From contig JAZHEJ010000002.1 in assembly GCA_036679665.1 (NCBI GenBank), positions 1 to 28,592 of the forward strand: a stretch of 28,592 nucleotides of DNA, in the 5' to 3' direction. A program made the translations under genes and the position numbers. Source of the stretch: Tethybacter castelli. Lineage in GTDB: Bacteria; Pseudomonadota; Gammaproteobacteria; Tethybacterales; Tethybacteraceae. Under the pieces are notes generated by a model. The model was not told where the DNA came from. It saw only the letters and a program-made list of their open reading frames with translations, and made no database searches. Positions within the stretch are counted from its first letter, which is position 1. Each line of letters begins with the position of its first letter. This document shows positions 16,228-24,765 of the stretch, one piece after another.

Positions 16228-17397
16228 CTAATTGATATCAGCGGCCTCAAGAAGTTCCCAGCTGGTGTCGCGTTTTGCCGAGCGTAATGCGGCGTCAATA
16301 AATTTTGCTACCGCAAGTCCCGCGTCCAAGTCAGGGACAAGTGAACGAACTTGCTCTAAGTTGTGGTTACCAGGCAACTTGCGGCGCGCCGTTATCAACG
16401 TGTGCGCGTCGCGATAGATCTGTGCGAACGCCTCATAATAACCTTCGGTATGACCGCTAGAGATATTTGAAGCGGGCGTCGCGGCGGGACTCAGATAAGC
16501 CATGCCGCGCTGATAAACCTGTTTGGGTTCGCCAAATGGGCAAAACAACATCTCGTTCGGTTCTTCTTGTCCCCAGTGCAAACTTGCCTTGTCACCATAT
16601 ACGTGGATCTGCAAATCACATTTTTTGCCGATCGCTGCTTGTGAACAGGTCATACTGCCGCGAGCTCCGTTATTGAAACGTAACAATACTTCAACATGGT
16701 CGTCGGTGCCTCGGTTTGGTGAAAATATCGCGGTGTCAGCAGCGATGCTATGCGCGTCCTGGCCTGTTACGAAACTCAACAAATGATAGGCATGACTGCC
16801 GATATCGGCCAGACTGCCGGCATTGCCGCATCGCTTAGGATCAGAACGCCAAGTTCGCGGTCCTGTAGCGCGCCTGAACGCGCCGTCTTGCAGGTATTCG
16901 ACCCGCACCTGACATAATTTGCCCAGTTTGCCGGAGCTTATCAGCTGTCGCGCCTCGCGCACCAGCGGATAACCTGAATAATTGTGCGTGAGGATAAATT
17001 CAACCCCGGCGTCTTTTATTTGCTTTACCATTTGCTTGGTTTTTTCCAGCGTCTCAGCCATCGGCTTATCGCAAATGACATCAATACCGGCTTGAGCAAA
17101 TGCGATTGCCGGCGCGGCATGCAAATCGGTGGGAGTGACGATTACCACCGCTTCGATACCGTCCTCACGTTCAGCCTCGCGTGTTGCCATTTTTTCGAAG
17201 TCATCGTAAGAGCGCTCTGGATCCACGCGCATAGCGGCCGCTGAAGCATGAGCGGTTGCAGGATCAGAGCTAAACGCTCCAGCAACCAATTCGAAAAGTC
17301 CGTGTTGGGCGGCGCTGATACGATGAGCCGCGCCGATCAAACCGGTCAGCCCACCACCTACCATGCCGTAGCGTAGCTTGTGCGCAACGTTACTCAT
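16228..17397 (-). CDS. Gfo/Idh/MocA family oxidoreductase (first of two)
   Basis: An NAD(P)-dependent dehydrogenase of the Gfo/Idh/MocA family, 389 residues. The Rossmann fold begins with GMVGGGLTGLIG (11-22), the conserved lysine loop is CDKP (109-112), and the C-terminal sugar-binding part has GSLADIGSHAYHLLSF with Asp198 and His202 in the catalytic position. The extended GAAHRISA opening and EGYYEAFAQIYRD near the end are typical of the inositol/pyranoside dehydrogenase-like branch, but the substrate cannot be named. It starts 48 bases after the stop of the second oxidoreductase and is the last gene of the three-gene leftward operon. Confidence 0.9.
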   Translation of the reverse strand: MSNVAHKLRYGMVGGGLTGLIGAAHRISAAQHGLFELVAGAFSSDPATAHASAAAMRVDPERSYDDFEKMATREAEREDGIEAVVIVTPTDLHAAPAIAFAQAGIDVICDKPMAETLEKTKQMVKQIKDAGVEFILTHNYSGYPLVREARQLISSGKLGKLCQVRVEYLQDGAFRRATGPRTWRSDPKRCGNAGSLADIGSHAYHLLSFVTGQDAHSIAADTAIFSPNRGTDDHVEVLLRFNNGARGSMTCSQAAIGKKCDLQIHVYGDKASLHWGQEEPNEMLFCPFGEPKQVYQRGMAYLSPAATPASNISSGHTEGYYEAFAQIYRDAHTLITARRKLPGNHNLEQVRSLVPDLDAGLAVAKFIDAALRSAKRDTSWELLEAADIN

Positions 17398-17445
17398 CCG
17401 TCACTGGGGATTATCAAGACCGCTACCATATGCAGCACCTTCGCA

Positions 17446-18624
17446 TCAGCTGTTACGTGAATTTTTTACATCCTCCCATTTTCCACTTTGGGCCGAACGC
17501 AACACCGCATCACCAACGTCAGCCACTTCGCTTGCTCTGCGCATACCGGAAGGTTCAGTCGCGCGTTGTTGGATGTGCTCTAGCAGTTTTGCCGCCTCAA
17601 TGGCTTTGGTATCCTCGTAGCCGACCGGCACTCCGTCGCCCGGATTAAAGCGGCTGTGATCAGGATGCGCCTCGCCGGCTAACACACTGGTATAGCCGTC
17701 AAGATATTTTTGTCCGCGCAAAAAAATCTCCAGCCGGTTCATATCCTCAAACGTCCACTTGACTGAGCCGTTTTCACAATATAGTTCAAAGCCCATATCC
17801 GCCTTCGGGCCGCATGCGGTGCGCCAGCCCTCGATAACGCCGAGCGCGCCGCCGGTGAACTTTGCAAGCGCGCCGGCAAAGTCCTCGTTTTCAACTTTGG
17901 CGGTCGGATCGCCCGGCTTGCCGCGCGCGTAATGCGAAGCGCCGTCACCCTGTGGCACGGGGCGTTCGGTAATGAAAGTATGGGTGTGGCCGCAAACTGA
18001 ACTAATCGGGCCGACCAGATGCAATGCCATGTCGGTCACATGGGACAACAGATCGCCGACCGCACCGGCACCGGCCTTTTCCTTTTCAAATCGCCAAGTG
18101 TGCAAACCCATCCGGTCAAACGCGTACATCGAATAAAAGCGGCCGCGGAACATCTCGATACGTCCCAAGCTACCGTCAGACAGCATCTTTCTCACATGCT
18201 GAACCACCGGCGCCCAATGGTAATTAAATCCAGCCATTGTCGCGACCTTGGCGTTGGCTGCCGCGTCGGAGATGCGCGCGCTTTCCGCACTATTGCGTCC
18301 TACCGGTTTTTCACACCAGATGTGTTTGCCGGCCGCGGCTGCGGCCTCGCAGACCTCGGCATGAAGGAAATTTGGCGTGGTTACCGAAACTACGTCAATA
18401 GTCTTGTCGTCAACAACTTTTCTCCAGTCACTTTCGACACGGGCAAAGCCGAACATGGCACGGCTTTTTTCCCCGAGTGCGAAAACCGAATCCGAACACG
18501 CCACCAAGTCAATTGTCAGATTTAGTTCCGGGTAACGGTGCGCAGCGGCGATATATGACCGAGTATGGACGTGCCCCATCCAACCCATGCCGATTACGCC
18601 TACACCCAGGCGTTGTTTTGCCAT
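17446..18624 (-). CDS. Gfo/Idh/MocA family oxidoreductase (second)
   Basis: A 392-residue NAD(P)-dependent oxidoreductase. It has GVIGMGWMGHVH (9-20) for dinucleotide binding, CEKP (104-107) as the catalytic lysine loop, and GAVGDLLSHVTDMALHLVG with the Asp/His pair. ATG 18624 lies 5 bases after the ALDH stop codon, so the two are translationally coupled. A longer open frame runs upstream across the assembly gap, but it covers the ALDH tail out of frame and is spurious. Sequence divergence from its neighbour suggests the two act on different intermediates and are not a recent duplication. Likely role: stepwise oxidation of a cyclic polyol or sugar. Confidence 0.9.
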   Translation of the reverse strand: MAKQRLGVGVIGMGWMGHVHTRSYIAAAHRYPELNLTIDLVACSDSVFALGEKSRAMFGFARVESDWRKVVDDKTIDVVSVTTPNFLHAEVCEAAAAAGKHIWCEKPVGRNSAESARISDAAANAKVATMAGFNYHWAPVVQHVRKMLSDGSLGRIEMFRGRFYSMYAFDRMGLHTWRFEKEKAGAGAVGDLLSHVTDMALHLVGPISSVCGHTHTFITERPVPQGDGASHYARGKPGDPTAKVENEDFAGALAKFTGGALGVIEGWRTACGPKADMGFELYCENGSVKWTFEDMNRLEIFLRGQKYLDGYTSVLAGEAHPDHSRFNPGDGVPVGYEDTKAIEAAKLLEHIQQRATEPSGMRRASEVADVGDAVLRSAQSGKWEDVKNSRNS

Positions 18625-18629
18625 CGCGG

Positions 18630-20148
18630 TCAGGCCCGATATGGGTCTATGCCATGTAGGGCTATAACCTTTTCCTCGGTCATTTCCAAGCAGGCGGCTC
18701 GTATGCCTTCCTTGCCGATGCCGCTGCCTTTGAAACCACCGTACGGCATCAAGTCCGCGCGCCACTGCGGCGATCGAAGCCATGGTGCGCGAGGCCGGAG
18801 GAAGGGGGGTGACGGTCATTCTCGTAACCCATGATCTGGCACANNNNNNNNNNGGCGACCAGTTGATCTGGACGGTACCCGCCTCGGCATCGCGGGCAAA
18901 ACGCATCGCGTGCTTAATATTGGTAGTGAAAATCGACGCTGCTAGTCCGTAGCGGGAGTTATTGGCAACGGCAACGGCTTCGTCGATACCGGATACCGGC
19001 ATCGCCGCGACCACCGGCCCAAACACTTCATCACTCACAATCTGCATATCTTGTTTGGCGTCGGCCACCAGCGTCGGTTGCATGATCGCCCGCTCGCAAT
19101 CGCCGCCGGTCAGCACTCGCGCACCGTCTTTTTGGGCGTTGTCCACCCAGTTTTTGACGCGCGCCGCCTCCTTGGCGTCAATCATCGAAGCAAGTTTAGT
19201 GGTGTCATCTAACGGCGAGCCGACCTTAATCAACTCGACCTGCTCTTTGGCAGCATCAAGAAAATCAGCGTAGATCGACTTGTCAATCACCGCGCGCTGC
19301 AATGAAATACAGACCTGACCCGCGTTGGAATAACCGCCGATCACCACATGCTTGGCGACTTCGGACAAATCCGCATCCGGCATTACCACCATCGCACAGT
19401 TAGAACCCAGTTCCAACGATAATTTCTTAATCCCGGCCTTGGTGGCCAACTGAAGTCCCACCGCGGAACTGCCGGTGAAACTTACCTTGCGCGGACGTGG
19501 ATCAGCGACCAAAGCCGCACCCACCGTCGTTCCGGAACCGGTAATCAGCTGGAGAATATCACCATCAAAACCGGCTTCATGAAATAGTTCAGTAAGCATT
19601 ACCGACGACACCGGAGTAACTGACGCGGGTTTTAATATCACCGCTGAACCGGTCGCGATCGCCGGCGCAACTTTGTGTAAAGCTAGCATTAGCGGAAAAT
19701 TAAATGGCGTGATCGCGACGACGATCCCGACCGGAAATCGCATCGTCAAGCCCATCGAACTTGCACCGTTGACCGCCGCATCCATCGGTAATTGATCGCC
19801 GCGCTGCTGAGTTCCTTCAAAAGCGCTTAGCCGAATGATATCGATGCTGCGCATTACTTCAACTTTTGCCTCCGCAAGCGGCTTGCCGGTTTCCATCGTG
19901 ATCACCCTGGCAAAATCATCTTGTTTTTTGCTAAGCAACTCCGCGGCGTTGAGCATCCGCAGGTAACGCTGGTACGGGCCCAACTGCCGACAATACCGGG
20001 CCGCTTTTTCAGCGGCATCAAGCGCGGTCAAAGCGTCATCCGGAGTCGCCGCCGGCACCTCGGCGTACAATTCGTCGTCGTAGGGATGGCGAACCTCGAT
20101 CACACTATCGGATTTGCGCCATTTACCTGCAATATAGTTCTCTTTCAT
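18630..20148 (-). CDS. Aldehyde dehydrogenase, interrupted by an assembly artefact
   Basis: An NAD(P)-dependent aldehyde dehydrogenase. Catalytic Cys280 lies in SNAGQVCIS, Glu246 in LSLELGSN, Asn150 in TPFNFP and Lys173 in ILKPAS. The C-terminus WRADLMPYGGFKGSGIGKEG is at 18764-18705. The 5' part stops at the gap in VQINWSP and the 3' part resumes at SPQWRADL. Removing 18774-18858 (70 foreign bases, 10 N and 5 duplicated bases GGCGA) joins them in frame as INWSPQWRADL and gives a 477-residue protein, normal for the family. A strong SD (GGAG, 20155-20158) precedes ATG 20148. The NAGQVCIS form is seen in lactaldehyde/sulfolactaldehyde dehydrogenase-like enzymes; the substrate is uncertain. It is first in the operon with two Gfo/Idh/MocA genes. 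Confidence 0.92.
18774..18843 (+). other. Foreign fragment of an ABC-transporter ATPase gene inside ALDH
   Basis: The plus strand from about 18764 reads TAAIEAMVREAGGRG then VTVILVTHDLA, the segment of an ABC ATPase between the D-loop and the H-loop histidine (VTHD), like phosphate- or tungstate-type transporters. It interrupts ALDH exactly where the ALDH sequence should be continuous and ends at the Ns. It is GC-richer than the flanks. It is best read as a chimeric contig end, possibly from another organism, joined over the shared bases GCGGCGA. Confidence 0.9.
18844..18853. other. Assembly gap (10 N)
   Basis: Ten Ns inside the aldehyde dehydrogenase gene. The true gap is likely negative: GGCGA occurs on both sides (18769-18773 and 18854-18858) and overlapping them restores the frame. 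Confidence 0.98.
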
Positions 20149-20162
20149 ATTTACTCCGGGAA

Positions 20163-20176
20163 AATATAATTATATT
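20163..20176 (-). promoter_or_regulatory. Candidate -10/palindrome before the ALDH operon
   Basis: AATATAATTATATT is a perfect 14-bp AT-only palindrome. It contains a minus-strand TATAAT (20174-20169) about 20 bases before the ALDH start, leaving a short leader that holds the GGAG ribosome site. No good -35 is visible. AT-only palindromes arise easily by chance. Confidence 0.35.
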
Positions 20177-20411
20177 CTTTCTATCGGCTTGCGGCGACGG
20201 CGATACGTAAAGATATCCGCGTAATTGTCCGGCTTGCATTGTTAGCAGGGCACCTCACAAAGCCCGGGTACACAACTATAATCAGCAAATCGTATATGAT
20301 GCGGACAACTATTTGACGGTCGTTATTATTTACCTGCAATAACGCCGCAAATAAACAGCTCGTTTTGCTTGTCCGATACCTTGTACCCAAATTGTTTGTT
20401 CACTATAAAAA

Positions 20412-20439
20412 TTGACACAATTAAAAATTAGTGCACAAT
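20412..20439 (+). promoter_or_regulatory. Candidate sigma-70 promoter for the coupling-ATPase gene
   Basis: Consensus -35 TTGACA at 20412-20417, a 16-base spacer, and CACAAT (4 of 6) at 20434-20439. This would give a leader of about 50 bases before the ATG at 20496. No clear Shine-Dalgarno sequence lies in that leader. Confidence 0.45.
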
Positions 20440-20495
20440 CAGGTCGGCTTGTTGTCTGTGCAAATCATCACCATTTGATGCGCGAATAATTTCAC

Positions 20496-21863
20496 ATGAT
20501 AGGTTCGCTTACGTTAATCATTTTGGCAGGACTGATCATTGGGCTGGGCATAGTCGCGATTTTCTGGAAGCTAAAGCCAAGCATCAGTCACGGCAGCGCC
20601 GGCTTTGGCAGCTGGCCCGGGCCTAGCGTTGCAAACAAACGCGATCTGCCCGCCGGGTTAGTCTGCGGGCGTACCGAAAACGGGCAACTGGCCGGCTGGG
20701 ACCAAGAAGGCCATTGGCTGTTGGTCGCACCGACCGGCGCCGGCAAATCCACCGGTGTTCTCGCGCCGTCTATCTGTCATTGGGACGCTTCGCTGATGGC
20801 GATTGACGTCAAAGGCGAGTTGGCCACGCTTTGCGCCCCGATATTGCAGGCCAAAGGTATCCGTTGCCTGCGCATCGACCCGTTCGATATGTTGGGCGAC
20901 CGCGCCGACGTGCAAAAAGTGTCGCTTGATCCGGTCGAACTGGCGGCTGCTACAGCCGAACCTACCGAAGCGATTCGGGCTCTGGCGGACATTTTGATCG
21001 CGGCGGCGAGTTGCGCTTCAACCGTCAAGCATCGCGGCTTGCGCGGTGTCGCTCATCTGACCGAGGAAGGTTTTGCCGCAATCAAGATGCTCGAACGCTT
21101 GCGCTGGCCCGAACACATTGAACCCCTTGTTCTGCGCACTGTCAAAATGCTTAGCGACGCGGGTGGCAACGAACGCGGCGCGATGATGTCTACCATTCGC
21201 CGCCAGCTTGACTTTCTCACTAGCAAGCCGGTTGTGGCAACTTTGTCCGGACAATGGCAAGTTGCCGAACTTGTTGAGCATGAAAACCCGATCGCGCTGT
21301 TTGTGATCTTGCCCGCCGACCGCCTAGCAACTCAAGCGCGGTTACTGAGAATAGTGGTTGGTACCGTAGCTTCCGCGTTGCTCGCGGCAGGAACAAATCG
21401 CGAGCGCCGAATTTTGTTCGCGCTTGACGAAGCGGCGGCGCTAGGCAAGCTTGCCGCCGTCGAACAAGGTATCGGTCTTTTCCGCGGATACGGAGCGCAT
21501 TTTTTGTTGGCTTTCCAAGACCGCGCCCAAATCATCCACACCTACGGCGAAGCTTCCTCCCAATCAATTATGGCCAATTGTCACGCATTGTATTGGTCAT
21601 GCCGAGACCTTGCCACCGCCAAATATGTTAGTGAGCTACTTGGCGAGCATACTGTACTAAGTAAAAGCCGCGATTTGGCGCGAATGCCGCTAGCCACCAC
21701 AGGTCAGACCGCAGAAAATGAAACTAAACGAAGGTTGCTAACCACCGACGAAGTTCGAAGACTATCCGATAAAACCTTACTGGCTTTCGTCGCCGGACAT
21801 CGGCCGATAAAGCTTGGACTGCTCAGCCCTGAAGAAACCATGCTTGCCACAATGACAGGTTAA
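20496..21863 (+). CDS. VirD4/TraG-type type IV coupling ATPase
   Basis: Coupling proteins bring DNA or protein substrates to a type IV secretion channel at the inner membrane. This 455-residue protein has one N-terminal membrane helix (about 4-24), the Walker A motif APTGAGKST (78-86) followed by IDVKGEL (103-109), and Walker B ILFALDEAAALGKL (around 306-319), with LLAFQDRAQI as the late conserved motif of VirD4/TraG. Most VirD4/TraG proteins are 550-700 residues with two membrane helices, so this is a short form. No relaxase, VirB-like or effector genes lie in the window, so it is an orphan here. It is preceded by a TTGACA promoter and followed by a terminator, so it is a single-gene unit. 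Confidence 0.88.
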   Translation: MIGSLTLIILAGLIIGLGIVAIFWKLKPSISHGSAGFGSWPGPSVANKRDLPAGLVCGRTENGQLAGWDQEGHWLLVAPTGAGKSTGVLAPSICHWDASLMAIDVKGELATLCAPILQAKGIRCLRIDPFDMLGDRADVQKVSLDPVELAAATAEPTEAIRALADILIAAASCASTVKHRGLRGVAHLTEEGFAAIKMLERLRWPEHIEPLVLRTVKMLSDAGGNERGAMMSTIRRQLDFLTSKPVVATLSGQWQVAELVEHENPIALFVILPADRLATQARLLRIVVGTVASALLAAGTNRERRILFALDEAAALGKLAAVEQGIGLFRGYGAHFLLAFQDRAQIIHTYGEASSQSIMANCHALYWSCRDLATAKYVSELLGEHTVLSKSRDLARMPLATTGQTAENETKRRLLTTDEVRRLSDKTLLAFVAGHRPIKLGLLSPEETMLATMTG

Positions 21864-21896
21864 ATCAGCCTTTGCCAAGAGGAACTTGGCTTTAAC

Positions 21897-21923
21897 GGCA
21901 AAGCTTCTTAAGCTGTCTTTTTT
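21897..21923 (+). terminator. Intrinsic terminator after the coupling-ATPase gene
   Basis: AGCTT (21902-21906) pairs with AAGCT (21910-21914), followed by GTCTTTTTT. A preceding hairpin GCCAAG (21874-21879)/CTTGGC (21885-21890) and the pair TTTGCC/GGCAAA (21871-21876/21897-21902) can extend or compete with it. It sits about 35 bases after the stop codon, in front of the convergent autotransporter gene. Confidence 0.6.
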
Positions 21924-22001
21924 GGCTAGGAGCAATAAATAACTTTGTGATTTGCGCTTCGGTTTATTGACCGATACTTATCTTTTCCAGACAACCTTCA
22001 A

Positions 22002-24495
22002 TCAAAAGTCGAGCGCAAATTTGATATTCACCGAGTGCTCGCCGCGCTCTTCGTCGCGCAAGCTTTGCTCCAAATATAAATCCAAGCTCGTCTTGTGCGC
22101 CGGCCACGCGAACAATAAGCCTTCACGCAGTTTCTTCGTATCGCCACTTAGTTCGTAGCTGCCGTACGGGGTCATCACCGCGGCGCCTCCCAGCACGCCC
22201 ATGCCGTAGCCCAACGTCGCTCGCAGACGCATCCGACGCTCTTGATCGCTAACCGTGAAGTTGTCCAACCAGATGCTGCGGCTTTGCGACTCCCCGCCGC
22301 CGTAGGACGGTTCCAAGCTAAAGGCCAAACCGCGCTCTTTGGTACCGATGTCGTAGCTTAGCACCATGCCCACGCTCCACTCGCGCTTCGACGACTCCCG
22401 ATGCGCGAGCAGATAACGGGCTTTGCCTTCCAACGACATTCCGCTTGCCGGGTTGTCCATCCGCAATCCCAAGACGGTGTCCAAGCCCAGTCCGGTTTGA
22501 GTGTCCCCGCCGTCGTAGCGCACCCCGAATTCCAACGAAGGTCGGGCCGTGCCGCCATCGGTCAAATCAAACACGCTGTGAGCTTCGATCGCCGCGCGCA
22601 GGCGCCAAACATCCGAATCAAGCTCCCGATTGTCCGCGTCGATCTGCACCACCTGCGCGTCGGTGCGCAAGCCCAGTTCGATATCCTCGAACCAACCGGT
22701 GTTCAGATCGTTGTCAAGTCCCAACGACACGAATTGCAGCTGGAAATCTTCGTCTTGGTCAACGTTGCCGTCCGCGTCGATAACCTTCAAATTGCCTTCG
22801 CCCAAGCCAAATTGACCCACAAAACTTGTGCTCTCGCTCAACTCCCAACTTATATACGGATGCACGCTAAGCAACTCCACATCGGTCTTGTCCGCGCCCA
22901 GCTTGCCTTCGTCGTCGCTGTAGGACACTCCGACGCCGATGGTGCCTTCATCCAAATGGTAATCGATACCCAACGTGCGCGTCAGCAAATCGCCGCTGAA
23001 ATCGGTTTGTCCGTCGCCGGTCTTGCCTTCAAAACCTTGAATGCCCACATAACCCCACAACGTGTAGGATCCCGACTTGGAACCGCCGCCGCCACCGTGA
23101 AAACCGAACGATATCGGGTTGCCCTTGAGCATCTCTTCCACCGTCTGATGTTCGCCCCAGCCGATCGGCCGATCCGCGGTGTCGGCCGCCCATTGTTCAA
23201 ACGACAACGTCTTGCCTCCCAACGACACGAACGAGTCGCCGGCGCTCGACGCCGAGTCGATATGATCGCCGACGATATTTACGATCTGCGCGGCCAAATT
23301 CTGGGCGAAATCGGCCAAATAGTCGCTCGACGACTCGATGATCGCGGTGCCCGGCGACGCCCGTACCGCGGCGGACGCGACGCTTACACCCTCGTCGCTG
23401 ACCGCGAACACCGTTACGATATAGTTCTCGTCGTTGTCCAATTCCTCCAACGCGCAAGTATTGATATCGGCGGCCGTTTCACAACTCCCGACTATCGTGC
23501 CCGGCGCGTCTTCCAACGCCACCCGTACTATGTAACCGGTTATCGGTGAACCGCCGTCATCGATCACGAAGTCCCAAGCCACCGACAGTGTTTCCGAACC
23601 TTCGGTTATCACAATGTTTCGCGGCATATCCGGCGCCGCTGTCGGCGTGGTAACCGTCATCGCGGCCGAATAATCTCCCGCCCCGAAGCTGTTGATCGCG
23701 CGCACTTGCACCTCGTACACGATACCGGCGAACACTCCTTCTTCCAGCGTGCAACTTGTGGTGGGCGCGTTGACGACGCACATGACCGTTTCCGCGCCTT
23801 CGCCGGGTGCCGGAGTGGCGATCGCTTCGTAGTTTGTGATGGGCGAACCGCCGTCGTCGCTTGGCGGCAACGTATCCCAATCTATGACAATGTTGCGTAT
23901 CGTTGACACGTCGACATCGGCGATGGTCGGAGCGGCGCGCGGGGCGCTTCCCGGCGAAGCCATCCGCACCGCCGATTGCGGCCCCGCCCCGAAGCTGTTG
24001 GCGCCGCGAACGCGAATGTCGTACGATTGCCCGTTGGTAAGTCCACCAACTACAGCACTGGTGTTCAGTGCCGACACCGTGATCGGGCTACCGCCCGGTG
24101 GTGCCGGATCCACGGTGATTATGTAGTTTGCGGCCGCGGGAACCTCCGTCCACGATGCCGTAATCATCCCGTCGCCGGGCACCAAGGTTACCGTCGGAGC
24201 CATTTCAGGCCGTCCTCTCGGGACATTCACATCATCGGTTCCGGTCGCGCCGTCGCCATCCGCATAGGTCGCGACTATCGTGACATCGTAGTTGCCGGCG
24301 GCCAAGCCGGTTATCGTGCAGCCGGTGGCACCGGTGCCTAGTGCGGCGGCGCAAGTTCCGGAGGTCGGCGCGGCGCCGTCGATCATTACCCGATAACCGG
24401 TCCTGGACAGCCTGGCATCTTCATTGGTAGGCGGACCCCAGCTCAAATCAATTTGCCCCATCTGGCTGGTACTCGGGATCGCGCTGAAACCGGCT
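22002..24495 (-). CDS. Fn3-repeat autotransporter, C-terminal part with beta-barrel
   Basis: This is the 3' end of a giant surface-protein gene. From the gap leftward it has four fibronectin type III domains: one starting AGFSAIP, then PEMAPTVTL, PRAAPTIAD and PDMPRNIVI. A helix-forming linker follows (YLADFAQNLAAQIVNIVG). Then comes a roughly 360-residue C-terminal region beginning near SFGFHGGGGG, with alternating hydrophobic/aromatic strands (TLWGYVGIQGF, TIGVGVSYSDD, SLEFGVRYDGG, ATLGYGMGVLGG) and a final Phe (IKFALDF). That is an autotransporter beta-barrel (type V secretion) in the outer membrane. The passenger is therefore a string of Ig-like domains and not the usual beta-helix. Expected job: adhesion or surface interaction; this is inference. 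Confidence 0.85.
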
Positions 24496-24764
24496 NNNNN
24501 NNNNNGGCTGCCAGGTAAATCTGATTTGCTCTATTCCGATGATAGCATCGAGATTTTGAACCGGACCCGGGGCTGACACCGGAGTCGCAATTCGGCTTGT
24601 CCTTGAACTTCTTAGACCTGCTTCGTTTACCGCCTCGATTCTTACCGAGTAACTTTGACCGTTGGTCAGTCCGGTCAAAGTGCAAGTTGTGTCATCTGGA
24701 CCCAGCGGGTCACAGCCCGTCGCAGGTACCCCAGAACCTTCTGTCACCACCGTAACATCGGAGC
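23943..24764 (-). repeat. Fn3 higher-order repeat unit 4, interrupted by the gap
   Basis: Partial type A, first strand of type B, the gap, then full type C and type D. The two fn3 domains after it (23942 to about 23340) are more diverged and no longer fit the four-type pattern closely. Confidence 0.65.
24496..24505. other. Assembly gap (10 N)
   Basis: Ten Ns inside the fn3 array. On its right, 24506-24582 is identical to 26542-26618, so the assembler stopped in an unresolved repeat. About one type-B domain tail is missing across it. Confidence 0.98.
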
Positions 24765-24765
24765 C
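24506..24765 (-). CDS. Fn3-repeat autotransporter, middle fragment in a shifted frame
   Basis: A short piece of the same gene, read in a different frame from both neighbours. It encodes the later half of a type-A fn3 domain (VTVVTEGSGVPATGC, then TCTLTGLTNGQSYSVR with its Cys pair) and the first strand of a type-B domain (PGPVQNLDAIIGIEQIRF), and then meets the gap. The first half of the type-A domain, about 50 residues, is missing at the junction near 24758-24780, where the frame changes. Whether the deletion is real or an assembly collapse cannot be told from this sequence alone. Confidence 0.75.

Larger units (their letters stand above)
20149..20495. other. Divergent intergenic region between the ALDH operon and the coupling-ATPase gene
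   Basis: 347 bases with no gene recognised. The left end has the ALDH ribosome site and a candidate -10; the right end has a TTGACA-type promoter for the rightward gene. The middle is featureless to my reading. Confidence 0.5.

Noticed and set aside
17446..20148. A single 900-codon ALDH-oxidoreductase fusion protein
   Set aside because: The frame crosses the Ns and reads the ALDH tail out of frame. The true ALDH end (WRADLMPYGGFKG to TGA at 18630) and the separate ATG at 18624 are both clear.
20181..20390. 69-codon minus-strand ORF upstream of ALDH
   Set aside because: No ribosome site, no recognisable features, and it occupies the divergent promoter region.
20496..21863. Evidence for an integrated conjugative element
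   Set aside because: Only the coupling ATPase is present; there is no relaxase, mating-pair gene, integrase or attachment site in the window.
22401..23549. 382-codon plus-strand frame opposite the autotransporter barrel
   Set aside because: It is a shadow of the biased codons on the minus strand; the minus product has a coherent barrel and fn3 domains.
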